Assembly (NCBI RefSeq): GCF_000177535.2
Contig: NC_015673.1
Coordinates: 62,001 to 126,000 of the forward strand
DNA: 64,000 bases
Origin: Corynebacterium resistens DSM 45100
Lineage (GTDB): Bacteria; Actinomycetota; Actinomycetes; Mycobacteriales; Mycobacteriaceae
Direction: 5' to 3'
Positions 26,891 through 36,800 of this stretch are shown one piece after another (the stretch's first letter is position 1; the number at the start of each line of letters is the position of its first letter). The notes below the pieces were generated by a model, which ran no database searches, was not told where the DNA came from, and saw nothing but the letters and a program-made list of their open reading frames with translations. The position numbers and the translations under genes were made by a program.

Positions 26891-26897
26891 AGCGGGC

Positions 26898-27617
26898 ATG
26901 ATTGATGGTGTTTCGAATGCTTCCCACAATGCCCTGATTGATTTTGATGCCTCGGCCGATATTGTCGCCCCGCAATTGCTGGGCGGCATTTTGCGTTTGG
27001 GGGATGTCGCCATTCGGATCACCGAAGTGGAGGCCTACTTGGGGGAATCCGACCCGGCTTCGCACGCTTACAAGGGGCCTACGCCACGGTGCGCGACCAT
27101 GTTTGGCCCGTCTTCGCGGTTGTATGTGTACGCAAGTTACGGGATTCATCGCGCGGGTAATTTGGTTTGCCAGCCCGATGGCATAGCCGGGGGAGTGCTG
27201 CTTCGGGGCGGGGAGGTTGTCGATGGCTATGAGGTCGCTCGCCTCCGCCGTGGTCCGAGGGCCTCCGATGTTGCACTTGCCCGCGGGCCCGGAAACCTGG
27301 GGCAAGCGATGGGGTTCGATCTCGAACTCAATGGGGCGGAGATCCGGCAGGGGAGGGCACCGGAAAAGGTTTCCGCATTCGGTTCATCTGAGGCACCCGC
27401 ATCGCCTGATGGGCCCGCATCGCCTGACTTACCGGTACAGCCTAATCCATCGGTTGTGGTCGATCCGCCGATTCTGTATTTCCAGCGGGCGCCCGAGCCG
27501 GTGAGCTTTGTGGCCGGAAAACGTATCGGGATCAGCAAGAATGTGGATGCACCATTGCGCTTCTGGATTCCCGGCGATCCCACGGTCAGCTCTCCGCGCG
27601 GCCGCCCGAGAAAATGA
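26898..27617 (+). CDS. DNA-3-methyladenine glycosylase (AAG/MPG family)
   Basis: A protein of 239 residues, beginning ATG 26898. AAG fold motifs are visible: LLGGILRLGDVAIRITEVEA with the catalytic Glu, YLGESDPASHAYKGPTPR, YVYASYGIHRAGNLVC and GVLLRGGE. It excises alkylated purines in base-excision repair. An insertion rich in Ala/Ser/Pro (residues ~165-190) is unusual. The frame is open upstream through the tandem repeats (to 26796), but that part has no family likeness. Confidence 0.88.
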   Translation: MIDGVSNASHNALIDFDASADIVAPQLLGGILRLGDVAIRITEVEAYLGESDPASHAYKGPTPRCATMFGPSSRLYVYASYGIHRAGNLVCQPDGIAGGVLLRGGEVVDGYEVARLRRGPRASDVALARGPGNLGQAMGFDLELNGAEIRQGRAPEKVSAFGSSEAPASPDGPASPDLPVQPNPSVVVDPPILYFQRAPEPVSFVAGKRIGISKNVDAPLRFWIPGDPTVSSPRGRPRK

Positions 27618-27775
27618 TGCCCATTGGAAGAAGCGCCCGCTCCGATCTCTGTCTGCCGTGCTTTCGCGCTCTATGCTTTGGAGCTACCGGCCGGCTTCCT
27701 CACCATCGGCGCGAGTGAGCGCAGAGCTTTCAGTTCAAAAGTTGAATTTGCAGAACGAGATGACCTCCCAACGTG

Positions 27776-29283
27776 GGTGGGGTCAGGCGGTGAATGCAAC
27801 GTTTTCGGATGGGTCGAGGTTAAAGAATACTTCCCGTGGGGTCAGCCCATCTAGCACCACCCGTGGGGTGTCGTTGATGAGGTCTTCGTACTCCTGGAGT
27901 TGTTTGTGGGTCACCGTGGTGAGGTCAGTTCCTTTGGGGATGAATCGGCGCAGCTCGGCGTTGATGTTTTCGTTGCTGGGGCGTTGCCAGGGTGAGTGCG
28001 GATCGCAGAAATACGTTTTTAACCCCTCAATATGGTCAGCCAGTTGGCTGCTGGTGGCCATTTCCGCGCCCTGGTCCCAGGTCAGAGTTTTCACCCGGTG
28101 ATCTGGGCTGGTGGCCATCTGGTTGATCTGCCCGAGCATATCTTTCAACGCGGTGACTACCGTGTGGGAGGAATGATCGGTGGTTAACAACCTCGCCATG
28201 AACAACCTGCTGTGTCGTTCGATCAAGGTGATGATCGCGTGTTTACCGCCATGGGCGCCGAGTACGAGGTCGCCTTCCCAATGTCCGGGTACAGCCCGGT
28301 CAGCTGCTTGTGGTGGACGGGTGGAATACTCCGCACCATGAACCCATGGTTTCGCCCCGCGTCCACGCGTCGGTAATTTCGAGCGGGGTCGTCGCCCCGT
28401 ACGCCCTGATCGTAAGGCGTAATCAACGGTTAATTCATGGCGTAGCGCGCCTGCTGCTTGAACGTACAGGGCTTGGTAAATCGTTTCGTGGGACACGGTC
28501 AACTCCTTATGGATACCGGATAAACGTTTCAGCCTCGCCACAATACGTTTCGGTGAGACCTGCCGGTTGAGCAGTCGGATGACCATACGCCGCAAGACGG
28601 GATTGGCATCAAGCTTGCGCGCTTTCGGGCGTTTGGCCGCATCGATGCTGCGTTGCTGGGCAATCAGTGGGTGATACACCCCGTCGAGACTGTTGCGGGT
28701 GATTTCGCGGCTGATGACACTGGGATGCCTGCCAAGTTGCCGGCCAATCTGGCGGATGGAATAGGACTGATCCAGACAGAACTTGATGTACACCCGGTCG
28801 AACGCGGTTAACCGCATACCCCGGCCGACTTTGACCGTAGCAGGTTGATAATTCACCATCACGGGGTCTATGGACACCACAATGGGTTGATCACGGTTAC
28901 TCGTCGATGTTACCGGTGGGCGGGAAACAGGCATGCCAGAATTATGTATCCACCGGTACACAGTGGCCGGATGGACACCGGTTACAGCGGCGATATCGTG
29001 ATCACTTCGCCCAGCGCACGCCAAAAACATCACCATCACCCGGGCAGTCGCATTATACGTGGCAAGGCCACCACCACGACCCCGCGCAAGGCGCACCCCT
29101 TGGGTTTTGATGTAGTCCCGCAACGCACGCTCGGCACATCCGGTGGCCTGGCACGCGTGCAGCACGCTGTAGCGGTAGGTGGCAATCAGATCGAAAGCAG
29201 CAACAACAGCAGGATCAGGCAGATAGGTCAATTCAACACCTCATAAACAAATCAAGGTGTCGCAATCACCACTAGACCCCACC
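27776..29283 (-). mobile_element. IS30-family element
   Basis: Imperfect ~26-bp terminal repeats beginning GGTGGGGTC on both sides, with the possible 3-bp duplication GTG (27773-27775, 29284-29286). It carries one transposase. It is inserted in the loop of a palindromic repeat, consistent with the known preference of IS30 for palindromic targets. Confidence 0.82.
27783..29231 (-). CDS. IS30-family transposase
   Basis: A protein of 482 residues. The N-terminal extra HTH region (HDIAAVTGVHPATVYRWIHN) is followed by the IS30 HTH (YSIRQIGRQLGRHPSVISRE) and DDE core: WEGDLVLG, TWDQGAEMA, and PHSPWQRPSNENINAELRR with the last Glu. It is longer than the ~380 residues typical of the family because of the N-terminal domain. 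It reads through without damage. Confidence 0.92.
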   Translation of the reverse strand: MTYLPDPAVVAAFDLIATYRYSVLHACQATGCAERALRDYIKTQGVRLARGRGGGLATYNATARVMVMFLACAGRSDHDIAAVTGVHPATVYRWIHNSGMPVSRPPVTSTSNRDQPIVVSIDPVMVNYQPATVKVGRGMRLTAFDRVYIKFCLDQSYSIRQIGRQLGRHPSVISREITRNSLDGVYHPLIAQQRSIDAAKRPKARKLDANPVLRRMVIRLLNRQVSPKRIVARLKRLSGIHKELTVSHETIYQALYVQAAGALRHELTVDYALRSGRTGRRPRSKLPTRGRGAKPWVHGAEYSTRPPQAADRAVPGHWEGDLVLGAHGGKHAIITLIERHSRLFMARLLTTDHSSHTVVTALKDMLGQINQMATSPDHRVKTLTWDQGAEMATSSQLADHIEGLKTYFCDPHSPWQRPSNENINAELRRFIPKGTDLTTVTHKQLQEYEDLINDTPRVVLDGLTPREVFFNLDPSENVAFTA

Positions 29284-29437
29284 GTGAATTCTGGGGCATT
29301 TCGTTCTGCTTTTCGCGCAACTTTGGGGAAGGAACCGCCGGGAAGGGCGGCAAGGCCCTGTATCGGTGGCACCTTCCTGTACCGGCACCCCGACATCGGC
29401 CCCCTGCAACGCTGCCCCCTACAACGCTGGTATTCCC

Positions 29438-30127
29438 CTACGTCGGTGGCACCTCGCCACTCATGATCACGCGGTTTTCTGCCTCGCTCCACCGGAAGCT
29501 CGCATGCGCCTCCCCGGAACGGTTCGCGTTGCTTTCACCAGGCAGCGGGTAATGATAAACCACGTTAATCGCATTATCGCTGGCTCGTGTCACTGTAGGC
29601 ATGAACCCGTAGGCATCTGACGTGCCCGTTCCGAGGTACTCACCGTGGTGGAACAGCATGATCTGGTATGGCGACGAGCCCGTAGCACCGTTAATGGTGA
29701 CCGTGATCCAGGACAGGGCTGCGCACGGGTCGTAGCCGTCGGTATCGGCATAGTCTGCAGTCCAGTCCCAATGGGAGGGCTTGACCTGCGAGATATTCTC
29801 GCGGACGGCTTGATTGGCACTGGCAGTGCCACATGTGGAGCCACTCGGGTTGGGCTTGTGCCCGCGCCCGCCACCGGCGCCCTCGGACGCGCCTTCGCCC
29901 GCATTCCCCTCCGCCCGGTCGCGCGAGGTCTTCACGTTCGGCGGCAAGCTTCGCTTCGTCGGCGCCGGCGAAGCCTTCTCCTTTTCCTGAGTTTCCTTCG
30001 CCGTTTCCTGAACGCTTTCTGTGGTGCTCGGGTTTTCTTGTGGTGCCGACGCCGAGTCGTCCTCATTCGAGGAGCATCCGGCAAGGCAGATTCCCGCTGC
30101 CACGAGCATTGCTGTGATCCGCTTCAT
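29438..30127 (-). CDS. LppP/LprE-type lipoprotein
   Basis: A lipoprotein of 229 residues with lipobox ICLAGC near residue 19, a disordered Ser/Glu/Lys/Pro linker, and a C-terminal domain (STCGTASANQAVRENISQVK... WITVTINGATGSSPYQIMLFHHG) of the LppP/LprE family known from mycobacteria and corynebacteria. Function is unknown. Start ATG 30127 overlaps the upstream stop (TAATG), so it is translated with the J-like membrane protein. Confidence 0.75.
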   Translation of the reverse strand: MKRITAMLVAAGICLAGCSSNEDDSASAPQENPSTTESVQETAKETQEKEKASPAPTKRSLPPNVKTSRDRAEGNAGEGASEGAGGGRGHKPNPSGSTCGTASANQAVRENISQVKPSHWDWTADYADTDGYDPCAALSWITVTINGATGSSPYQIMLFHHGEYLGTGTSDAYGFMPTVTRASDNAINVVYHYPLPGESNANRSGEAHASFRWSEAENRVIMSGEVPPT

Positions 30128-30804
30128 TACTTCAGTTTCCTTCCGAGGTAACCGCGCAAGTGCCATAGGAAATTCAATACCACGAGTATGGCTGCCGTGT
30201 GAAGGATTGTGAACACGAGGATTGAGATTAGGTCTTCTGTGTGCTCAAGTGATTCTAGGAAAGCATCAGAGTCGTGTTCTCCGAAGAGGAATACCAACAG
30301 AAAATAGAGCCACGGCAACAGGATGAGCCCCCATCCAATGAGCCACATCAGGGACTGGGTGCGCTTGCGATCTGCGGGTACAGCGATTGCGGCCAGATTT
30401 AGGTTGAGTTGTGCCGAGTGCTCTGGGGTGAGTCCAGTGCGATTGTCGTGGGGGTAGGAAATCGCATTGGTGGATTTCGGCGGAATCGCATTAGCAGACT
30501 GCGGAGATGCGGTGTAGTGATCCTCTGTGGTCGCCCAAGGGTTTTGCTTTTGTGGAGCGTGATCAGCGAACGCGCGGAACTTGCTGATCGTGATGTCCGG
30601 TTGGTTCGGATCGTCTAGTGCTTTGTCGTACGCGGCCCGGCGGGCGTCGTCCTCAAAAAGTCGGCGAGAAGTGCTGAGGCGGTCATGTTCTGCGGAGTTG
30701 TCGTGCGGAGTGGAGGCAAGGCGTTCGTCGATGAGGTTGACGATGCGTGCGGAGTCGAGGGAGCGGTCGATGCCGAGGTCATCGTAGATGTCGTAGTGGG
30801 CCAC
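30127..30804 (-). CDS. Membrane protein with degenerate J-like N-terminal domain
   Basis: A protein of 225 residues. Residues 1-70 resemble an actinobacterial J-like fold (YDIYDDLGIDRSLDSARIV ... RRLFEDDARRAAYDKAL), but the HPD motif needed to stimulate DnaK is absent. After a polar linker, two membrane helices (~155-175, ~195-215) follow. It is probably a scaffold or envelope protein and not a co-chaperone. It lies between the single-pass protein gene upstream and the lipoprotein gene it overlaps. Confidence 0.65.
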   Translation of the reverse strand: MAHYDIYDDLGIDRSLDSARIVNLIDERLASTPHDNSAEHDRLSTSRRLFEDDARRAAYDKALDDPNQPDITISKFRAFADHAPQKQNPWATTEDHYTASPQSANAIPPKSTNAISYPHDNRTGLTPEHSAQLNLNLAAIAVPADRKRTQSLMWLIGWGLILLPWLYFLLVFLFGEHDSDAFLESLEHTEDLISILVFTILHTAAILVVLNFLWHLRGYLGRKLK

Positions 30805-30960
30805 GAGGGGTTCCTTTCTTCAGGCGAGCTGAGCTGGGGTTGGAGTGAGGTGGGATTCGCGGTTTTGAGACGGTGTGGAGTAGCGGGAGCGTTCAACGTG
30901 GCGGGGTTCGCGCGGTCATACCTGATGTGGGGCTCACGGGATTACGGCTGCAGCGCTTTG

Positions 30961-32079
30961 CTAGCAAGGGGAGCTGTAGTCGGCGGCGGACTGGAGCTTG
31001 CGGGCGTTGCCCTCGCCACGAGCCTCAGCGGCGCATGCGCCGGCGCGGTCGCTGCCGTAATCGCGGTAGACGGGGTAGACGTCGGCGCCGTCGACGGACG
31101 CGCGCAGGGATCCACATGCACCGGGAGATGTCGCCTTCGCGCCGGGGTTGGCGACGAGGCTGGCGTTCACGAAGGGACTTGGATCTTGGCCTGGGTACAC
31201 CAGCACGGAGTCCACGATCACAACGTAGCGGCCATCGCACTGGACGCTGGAAAATCGTCCGCTTCCACGGTTTTCGTCTGCAGGAGGCTTCCGTGGTTGA
31301 GAGAGACGTGGGGTGCTGTCGGTGTCAGAATCCATGCGTGCGGCATCTTCGCAGAGCATGGTTTTGTTGTCCAGTAGATCTAGTAAATGAGTGGGTGCAT
31401 TGGCGTCTTTGAGTTTGCCGTAGGAGTAGCAACGACCTTGCGATCCGGTTCTGTGGTTTCCATCGGTTTCGTAGCTGCCCCACTCATCGCCGGTCCAATA
31501 GTAGAGCCCCAAGGCATCAGTGCCGTACGCACCCGCAAGCATCCATTGACCATCACAGAACAGTGTGCTCGTCCTAGCTACGTTGGGAGCTACGAGCGTT
31601 GGATCGCAGGGGCCTTTGTCCTGGGCAGCTGCTTCCTCCGTGGATGTTTGGGCCGCGGAGCTTTCTTCGGCGGATTTGGTGGTGGGAGCGCCTGCCTTGG
31701 AATCTTTAGAGTCCTTGGCGTCCTTCTTGTCCGCAGCCTCGTCGGCGGTCACGGATTTTTCGTTGGAATCATCACGCTGAGCGAAGTGCCAACCACCCGC
31801 AGCGATTCCCACGAGGGCTAGGACTGCAAGGGCCGCGAGGACGATGCGGGACTTCGAAGACTTCCCAGCGGCGGGAGTGGCGGGAGCGGCAGGGGCGGCA
31901 GGGGCGGCGGGAGTGGCAGGAGTGGCAGGGGCGGCCGAGGTCGAAGGTGAATTTCCGGACGCTGGCGCCGGGGATCCCCATTGGTCATTGTGGGCATTGC
32001 CGCGCGCATTGCCCGAGCCCCATTGATCATTCGGCTCGTTGTTCTCGCCCCATTGGTTATTTGGGTTCTTGTTCACCAC
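30961..32079 (-). CDS. Single-pass membrane protein with QWG repeats and extracellular domain
   Basis: About 372 residues from GTG 32079 (or 32076); a longer frame to 32130 is possible. The cytoplasmic N-terminus has three (N/D)QWG motifs and a Pro/Ala stretch. One membrane helix (IVLAALAVLALVGIAAGGW) follows, then an Asp/Lys/Ser linker and a Cys-containing extracellular domain (GPCDPTLVAPNVARTS, FCDGQWMLAGAYG, ARKLQSAADYSSPC). The domain is unrecognised. Same strand as, and 156 nt upstream of, the J-like gene, so all three envelope genes may be one operon. Confidence 0.65.
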   Translation of the reverse strand: MVNKNPNNQWGENNEPNDQWGSGNARGNAHNDQWGSPAPASGNSPSTSAAPATPATPAAPAAPAAPATPAAGKSSKSRIVLAALAVLALVGIAAGGWHFAQRDDSNEKSVTADEAADKKDAKDSKDSKAGAPTTKSAEESSAAQTSTEEAAAQDKGPCDPTLVAPNVARTSTLFCDGQWMLAGAYGTDALGLYYWTGDEWGSYETDGNHRTGSQGRCYSYGKLKDANAPTHLLDLLDNKTMLCEDAARMDSDTDSTPRLSQPRKPPADENRGSGRFSSVQCDGRYVVIVDSVLVYPGQDPSPFVNASLVANPGAKATSPGACGSLRASVDGADVYPVYRDYGSDRAGACAAEARGEGNARKLQSAADYSSPC

Positions 32080-32516
32080 GTCGTAATCAGCTCCACCAAG
32101 TCGCCAGGAGTGCCGCGGTCGGGGACGCATTCGGCGTCAAGCCCCCGAAGGAAAAGGGAGAATCTTCGCCCAGGGAACTCTTCCACGACACTGCTGTACC
32201 AAATCCATCAGCGCTCTTTCATTGACTTTGAAAGTGCGCCATTGAACGGTGTAAGTGTGTGATACTTACGGCGTAGACCTTACGGTTTGGCGTTGGTTTT
32301 CGTGTGTGTGCTGCGGTTATCAGATTGGGGGCGTTAGTGTTAATCCGCAAACTTCACACTAGGGCTGGTTAACTACGTGGCGGATCATGTATTTTCCCTG
32401 ACATTTCCCCATTAAATAGCCTTAAAAACGCTGTGATTCAGCTTTGTTGAACAGTGCGATGGTGATGACTAGTCCAAACCATGACGCTCCCACGTAGGGG
32501 GAACGAAGGAGCCTCG
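32080..32516. other. Divergent intergenic region
   Basis: 437 bases between divergent genes. AT-rich parts near 32290-32440 presumably hold both promoters; GAAGGAG serves the gene at 32517. No convincing operator or small gene is seen. Confidence 0.4.
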
Positions 32517-33506
32517 ATGCCTACTCCGTCCCACGTTAACCGCGATCTTAACGCGGCGGAGCTGATCGGCACCCACAATCGGCTCACGATATCTTCTGAC
32601 ATTATCCGCGACATCGCCACCGAACTGGGGTACGCGAATCAGCCGGCGTTCGATGGGGAAGAGCCGGCATCGCTGGCGCATCTGTTCGATGTGTCCGATG
32701 TGCTGGAGCTTCTGGTGCGCGCGAAGCTCAGCGAAGTTCGGGTGGTCAACACCCCGGCCCAAGCCGCGGAGGCGCGTAAGGCGAACGAGATCCTCAATCG
32801 CATCATCGCCGGCGATTACCTCACGCGCGCCAAGGTTCACGACAAGCTGCCGCCCGAGACCGTGATCCTGTTCAAAATGGGCCCACCCCGCCTGTGGGGT
32901 TATGCCGTGCGCCAGCGCCTGCCCCGCCGCGCGGAGGAGGCCATTCCTTCTTCGTTCCACAAGGATGCGACGGGGCCTTTTACCGACGCCGAAGAGGCCT
33001 GGCTCGGGGCCAATGTCATTGATGCTTCCAACGTGGAGGAGCTGCGCACCATAGTTGACGACGTACCTGTCGACCACGATCGCTACCAGCGCTTACGGCT
33101 GGGGATGGCGCTTTCGGATAACTTTGACCAGGTGTGGAGTTCGGCCCGCGGGCATTGGCGGTTGAGTCCGGAGACGCGGTACATCGTTCCCTCGCGCTAT
33201 GGGTGGTGCCCGTATGTGTTTCGTGTGGCTGATGGCGGGTGGCGCCGCGATGAATTTGAGCGTAGTAATGATCGTTTCATGGCGACGCGTGGTTACTACA
33301 TCGATTACAAGAACAATAGGCTGATCGAGATGGGGGAGCCGGATCCGGACAATGCGTGGCGACCGCGGTTGAAGATTTCCGCGGAACCTCCGACGGAGCG
33401 CGATCTGGAAGTGGCTGAGGTGATCGCGGATTCGGTTATTGCGCTGGGATCCGCGCAGCGCAACCCCGTGATCCGGTTGCGGCAGCGGGGGCGGCGGCTG
33501 TTCTGA
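32517..33506 (+). CDS. Conserved-looking cytosolic protein of unknown function
   Basis: A protein of 329 residues from ATG 32517 behind GAAGGAG. No signal peptide or helices. It is predicted mixed alpha/beta, with SLAHLFDVSDVLELLVRAKL, PPRLWGYAVRQRLPRR and SRYGWCPYVFRVADGGWRRDEFE. Three Trp-rich stretches could form a ligand pocket. I do not recognise the family. It is convergent with etfD. Confidence 0.6.
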   Translation: MPTPSHVNRDLNAAELIGTHNRLTISSDIIRDIATELGYANQPAFDGEEPASLAHLFDVSDVLELLVRAKLSEVRVVNTPAQAAEARKANEILNRIIAGDYLTRAKVHDKLPPETVILFKMGPPRLWGYAVRQRLPRRAEEAIPSSFHKDATGPFTDAEEAWLGANVIDASNVEELRTIVDDVPVDHDRYQRLRLGMALSDNFDQVWSSARGHWRLSPETRYIVPSRYGWCPYVFRVADGGWRRDEFERSNDRFMATRGYYIDYKNNRLIEMGEPDPDNAWRPRLKISAEPPTERDLEVAEVIADSVIALGSAQRNPVIRLRQRGRRLF

Positions 33507-33625
33507 GGGGGTGGTTGAGCTGGGGGTGAGCTGGGGGTGAGCTGGGGCCGCTTTACTCCCGCGATGTAGGGCGACTGCCCCCTGCTTCGCATTTTGGGCC
33601 GCTGCCCCCCCCAGCTTCGCGATTT

Positions 33626-33674
33626 GCAGAACGAGATGCGCCGTGGAGCCGATTTCTGGGGCATCTCATTCTGC
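33626..33674. repeat. Intact palindromic repeat element
   Basis: Arms GCAGAACGAGATGCGCC and GGGGCATCTCATTCTGC (17 bp, two mismatches) around a 15-nt loop, followed by TTTTCG. It lies between convergent genes and could double as a terminator. The second copy in this window hosts the IS30. Confidence 0.8.
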
Positions 33675-33864
33675 TTTTCGAATCCGGAAGCCTTGCGTGT
33701 GCTGATTGTGGCCTCCCTGTGTTTGCACACGCAGAGTTCGTACTTACCGGGCAAGATTCGTCGAGCGAGGGTGTTTTGAGAAAAGAAACAACCGCACCTG
33801 CTCTCTCGAGCAGATGCGGTTGCTGCCGTTACTGGAAGTTCTCCCCAGTTTTAGGCTCTAGCCC

Positions 33865-36800
33865 TTAAGCGTTGGGAGCGCCCGGCGTACCTGGTGCACC
33901 CGGGACGTTAGGCGTGATCTTGATGATGCCGCCTTCCGTCTTCGCCTGGGATTGACCCTGCTCTTGCGTAGGAGTGTTGTCCTCGACTGGAGCTTCCTCG
34001 GCTGCTGGCGCAGCTGGAGCCGGCGGTGCCACAGGAGCGCCCGGCGCTGCCGGTGCGGGGGCCTTTGGAGTTTCAGGTGCTGCAGGTGCTTGAGCTTCGG
34101 CCGGCGCCTCATCCTCAGCCGGTGCCTCGTCTTGTGCCGGCGCAGCTGGGGCAGCTGCAGGAGCTGACGGAGCAGCAGGTGCGGAGGCACCCGGCGCGCC
34201 GGGGGTCATCGCGCCCAACTTGATGACGCCACCTTCAGTGCTTGCGCTCGACTTTGCTGGTGCGGAAGGCGTAGCTGGTTCGGACTTCTCTGCAGATGGT
34301 GCTTCCGGCGTTTCCGTTGCAGCAGACGCAGCTGGTGCCACTGGAGCCGAAGGAGCCGCAGGGGCAGCTGGTGCCACTGGTGCCGAAGGGGCCGCAGGGG
34401 CAGCTGGTGCCGCTGGAGCCGAAGGAGTTGCTGGCGCGCCAGGGGTGCTTGGAGCTCCCGGTGCTGCTGGAGCGGTTGCGCCGAGCTTGATCTTGCCGTC
34501 AGAAGTGGTCTCGGCTGCGGCCGGCGCAGTCGGGGTAGTCGCTGCAGTGGACTCTTCCCGGGAGGGCTCTTCCTTAGCTGGAGCTGCCGGAGCACCCGGT
34601 GCGGCTGGAGCACCTGGAGCAGCTGGAGCGCCTGCGGATGGAGCCTGTGGTGCACCCGGTGCGACTGGAGCACCTGGAGCGGCCGGAGCGCCTGGAGCAG
34701 CTGGGGCGCCTGCGGATGGAGCCTGTGGTGCACCCGGTGCGGCTGGAGCACCCGGAGCAGCTGGGGCGCCTGCGGATGGAGCCTGTGGTGCACCCGGTGC
34801 TGCCGGTGCGGACGGAGCCTTTGGTGCAGCCGGTGCGGCTGGAGCACCCGGAGCTGCTGGGGCACCCGGAGCACCCGGAGCACCCGCACCCGCCGCCACA
34901 CCAGCAGCACCTGCCGCGGCAGCGCCAGCCGCAGCAGTTTCCTTCTTCTTCGCGTCCTCGGCAGCCTTCTGCTCTGCCTTACGCTTCTTTTCCTCCTCAG
35001 CGCGACGCTTCGCCTCTTCCTCGGCCTTGCGCTCAGCTTCCTCGCGGGCAAGCTTCTCCTCGTCTACCCAGCCACGCTCAGGGGCAACCAAGAACTCGGG
35101 TTCCTTGGCAGCCGGCAGCTCGCCGTCCACCAAGATGGACTCGCGGAACATCTGCGCGATGTCCACAACCTGGGTGCGCTCGCTCTTGTCCTCGATATCG
35201 GACTGGCGGTTGTTTACACCGTCGTTCATCATCGTCTTACAGAACGGGCAGCCCACGGCAATGGTGTCGGATCCGGTAGCCAGCGCCTCATCCGTACGGT
35301 TCAGGTTGATGCGCTCACCAATGTGCTCTTCCATCCACATGCGGGCACCACCAGCACCACAGCAGAAGCCGGTGTTACGGTTACGTTCCATCTCCACCAG
35401 GTTCGCGCCGGATGCTCCGATCAGCTCACGTGGAGCTTCGAAGACCTTGTTGTGGCGGCCCAGGAAGCATGGGTCGTGGTAGGTGACCTGACGCCCAGCC
35501 TGCGGACTGTTCACAGGTTCCAGTCGGCCCTCGCGGATCAGCTTGTTAAGCAGCTGCGTGTGGTGGACCACGTCGTAGTTGCCACCCATCTCTGGGTATT
35601 CATTACGCAGGGTGTTGAAGCAGTGTGCACAGGTCACAACGATCTTGCGCTGCTTTGGTGGCACGCCCTCGAAGGCATCATCCAGAACCTCAATGTTCTG
35701 TTCTGCCATCATCTGGAACAGGAACTCGTTACCAGCGCGGCGGGCGGAGTCACCGGTACAACCTTCGCCCTCACCAAGCACAGCGAACTTCACACCAGCG
35801 GTGTACAGCAGGTCGGCAACTGCGCGGGTGGTCTTAGTTGCGTTGTCATCGTAAACGCCGGCGCAACCAACCCAGAATAGGTACTCGGTATCGTCGAAGT
35901 TTTCAATGTCCTGGCCGTAAACCGGAATGTCGATGCCATCGGCCTTAGCGGCCTCAATCCACTCGGAACGCTTGTTGTTGTTCTGGCCCCAAGGGTTGCC
36001 CTTGGTCTCCATGTTCTTGAACAGGCCGCCCAGCTCGGTGGGGAACTCGGAATCAACCAGCACCTGGTAGCGGCGCATATCGACGATGTGGTCGATGTGC
36101 TCAATATCCACTGGGCACTGCTCAACACAAGCACCACAGTTGGTGCAGGACCACAGAATGTCGGGGTCGATTACACCCTGTTCGCCGGAAGCCACCAACT
36201 GCAGCAGTGGCATATCAGCGTGTGCATCCATCGCGGGGTCATCCAGAACGGCAGTGTCACCGGAGAACATGCCAGCGCCGCGAGCACCTTCAGCCTTAGC
36301 GGCCTTCAGGTAAGGAGCAGACTCGATCGCATTATCGCGCAGCGCAGTGATAAGTAGCTTCGGGCTCAGAGGCTTAGCAGTGTTCCACGCAGGGCACTGT
36401 TCCTGGCAACGTCCACACTCCGTGCAGGAGGTGAAGTCCATCCAGCCCTTCCAAGTGAAGTCATCAATCGTGCCCGCACCGATCTTGTCGGTCTCTGGGT
36501 CGGCATTCTCCATGGTGAGCACGCGACCCTTGGAGGTCATCGGCTTTGCAGCGCCCAAGGCGTTACGGCCGTCAGAGTTGCGCTTCAGGAAGATGTTGAA
36601 GAACGCCATGAAGCGGTGCCATGCCACGCCCCACTTGACGTTCTGGCCAACGATGAACAACCAGATCATGCCGGAAAGCAGCTTGATTAGCGCGAAGATA
36701 GAAACCAGCAGCGGGGATTCCGGCAGAATCTTGGCGACCTGCATGGTGAAGAAGTCAGTTGCTACGTGGCCACCTTCGTAGCTGGCGAAAGTAGCAATCT

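Larger units (their letters stand above)
27750..29309. repeat. Palindromic repeat element interrupted by IS30
   Basis: The left arm GCAGAACGAGATGACC (27750-27765) and right arm GGGGCATTTCGTTCTGC (29293-29309) match an intact element at 33626-33674. The IS30 sits in its loop. Confidence 0.7.

Noticed and set aside
34600..34870. Possible CRISPR array because of regular repeats
   Set aside because: Repeats are in-frame coding repeats without unique spacers; no cas genes are present anywhere in the window.
34206..35482. Long Arg/Pro- and Ala/Gly-rich frames overlapping the etfD tail
   Set aside because: They are shadows of the GC-rich Pro/Ala repeats and would be low-complexity proteins without starts or homologues.
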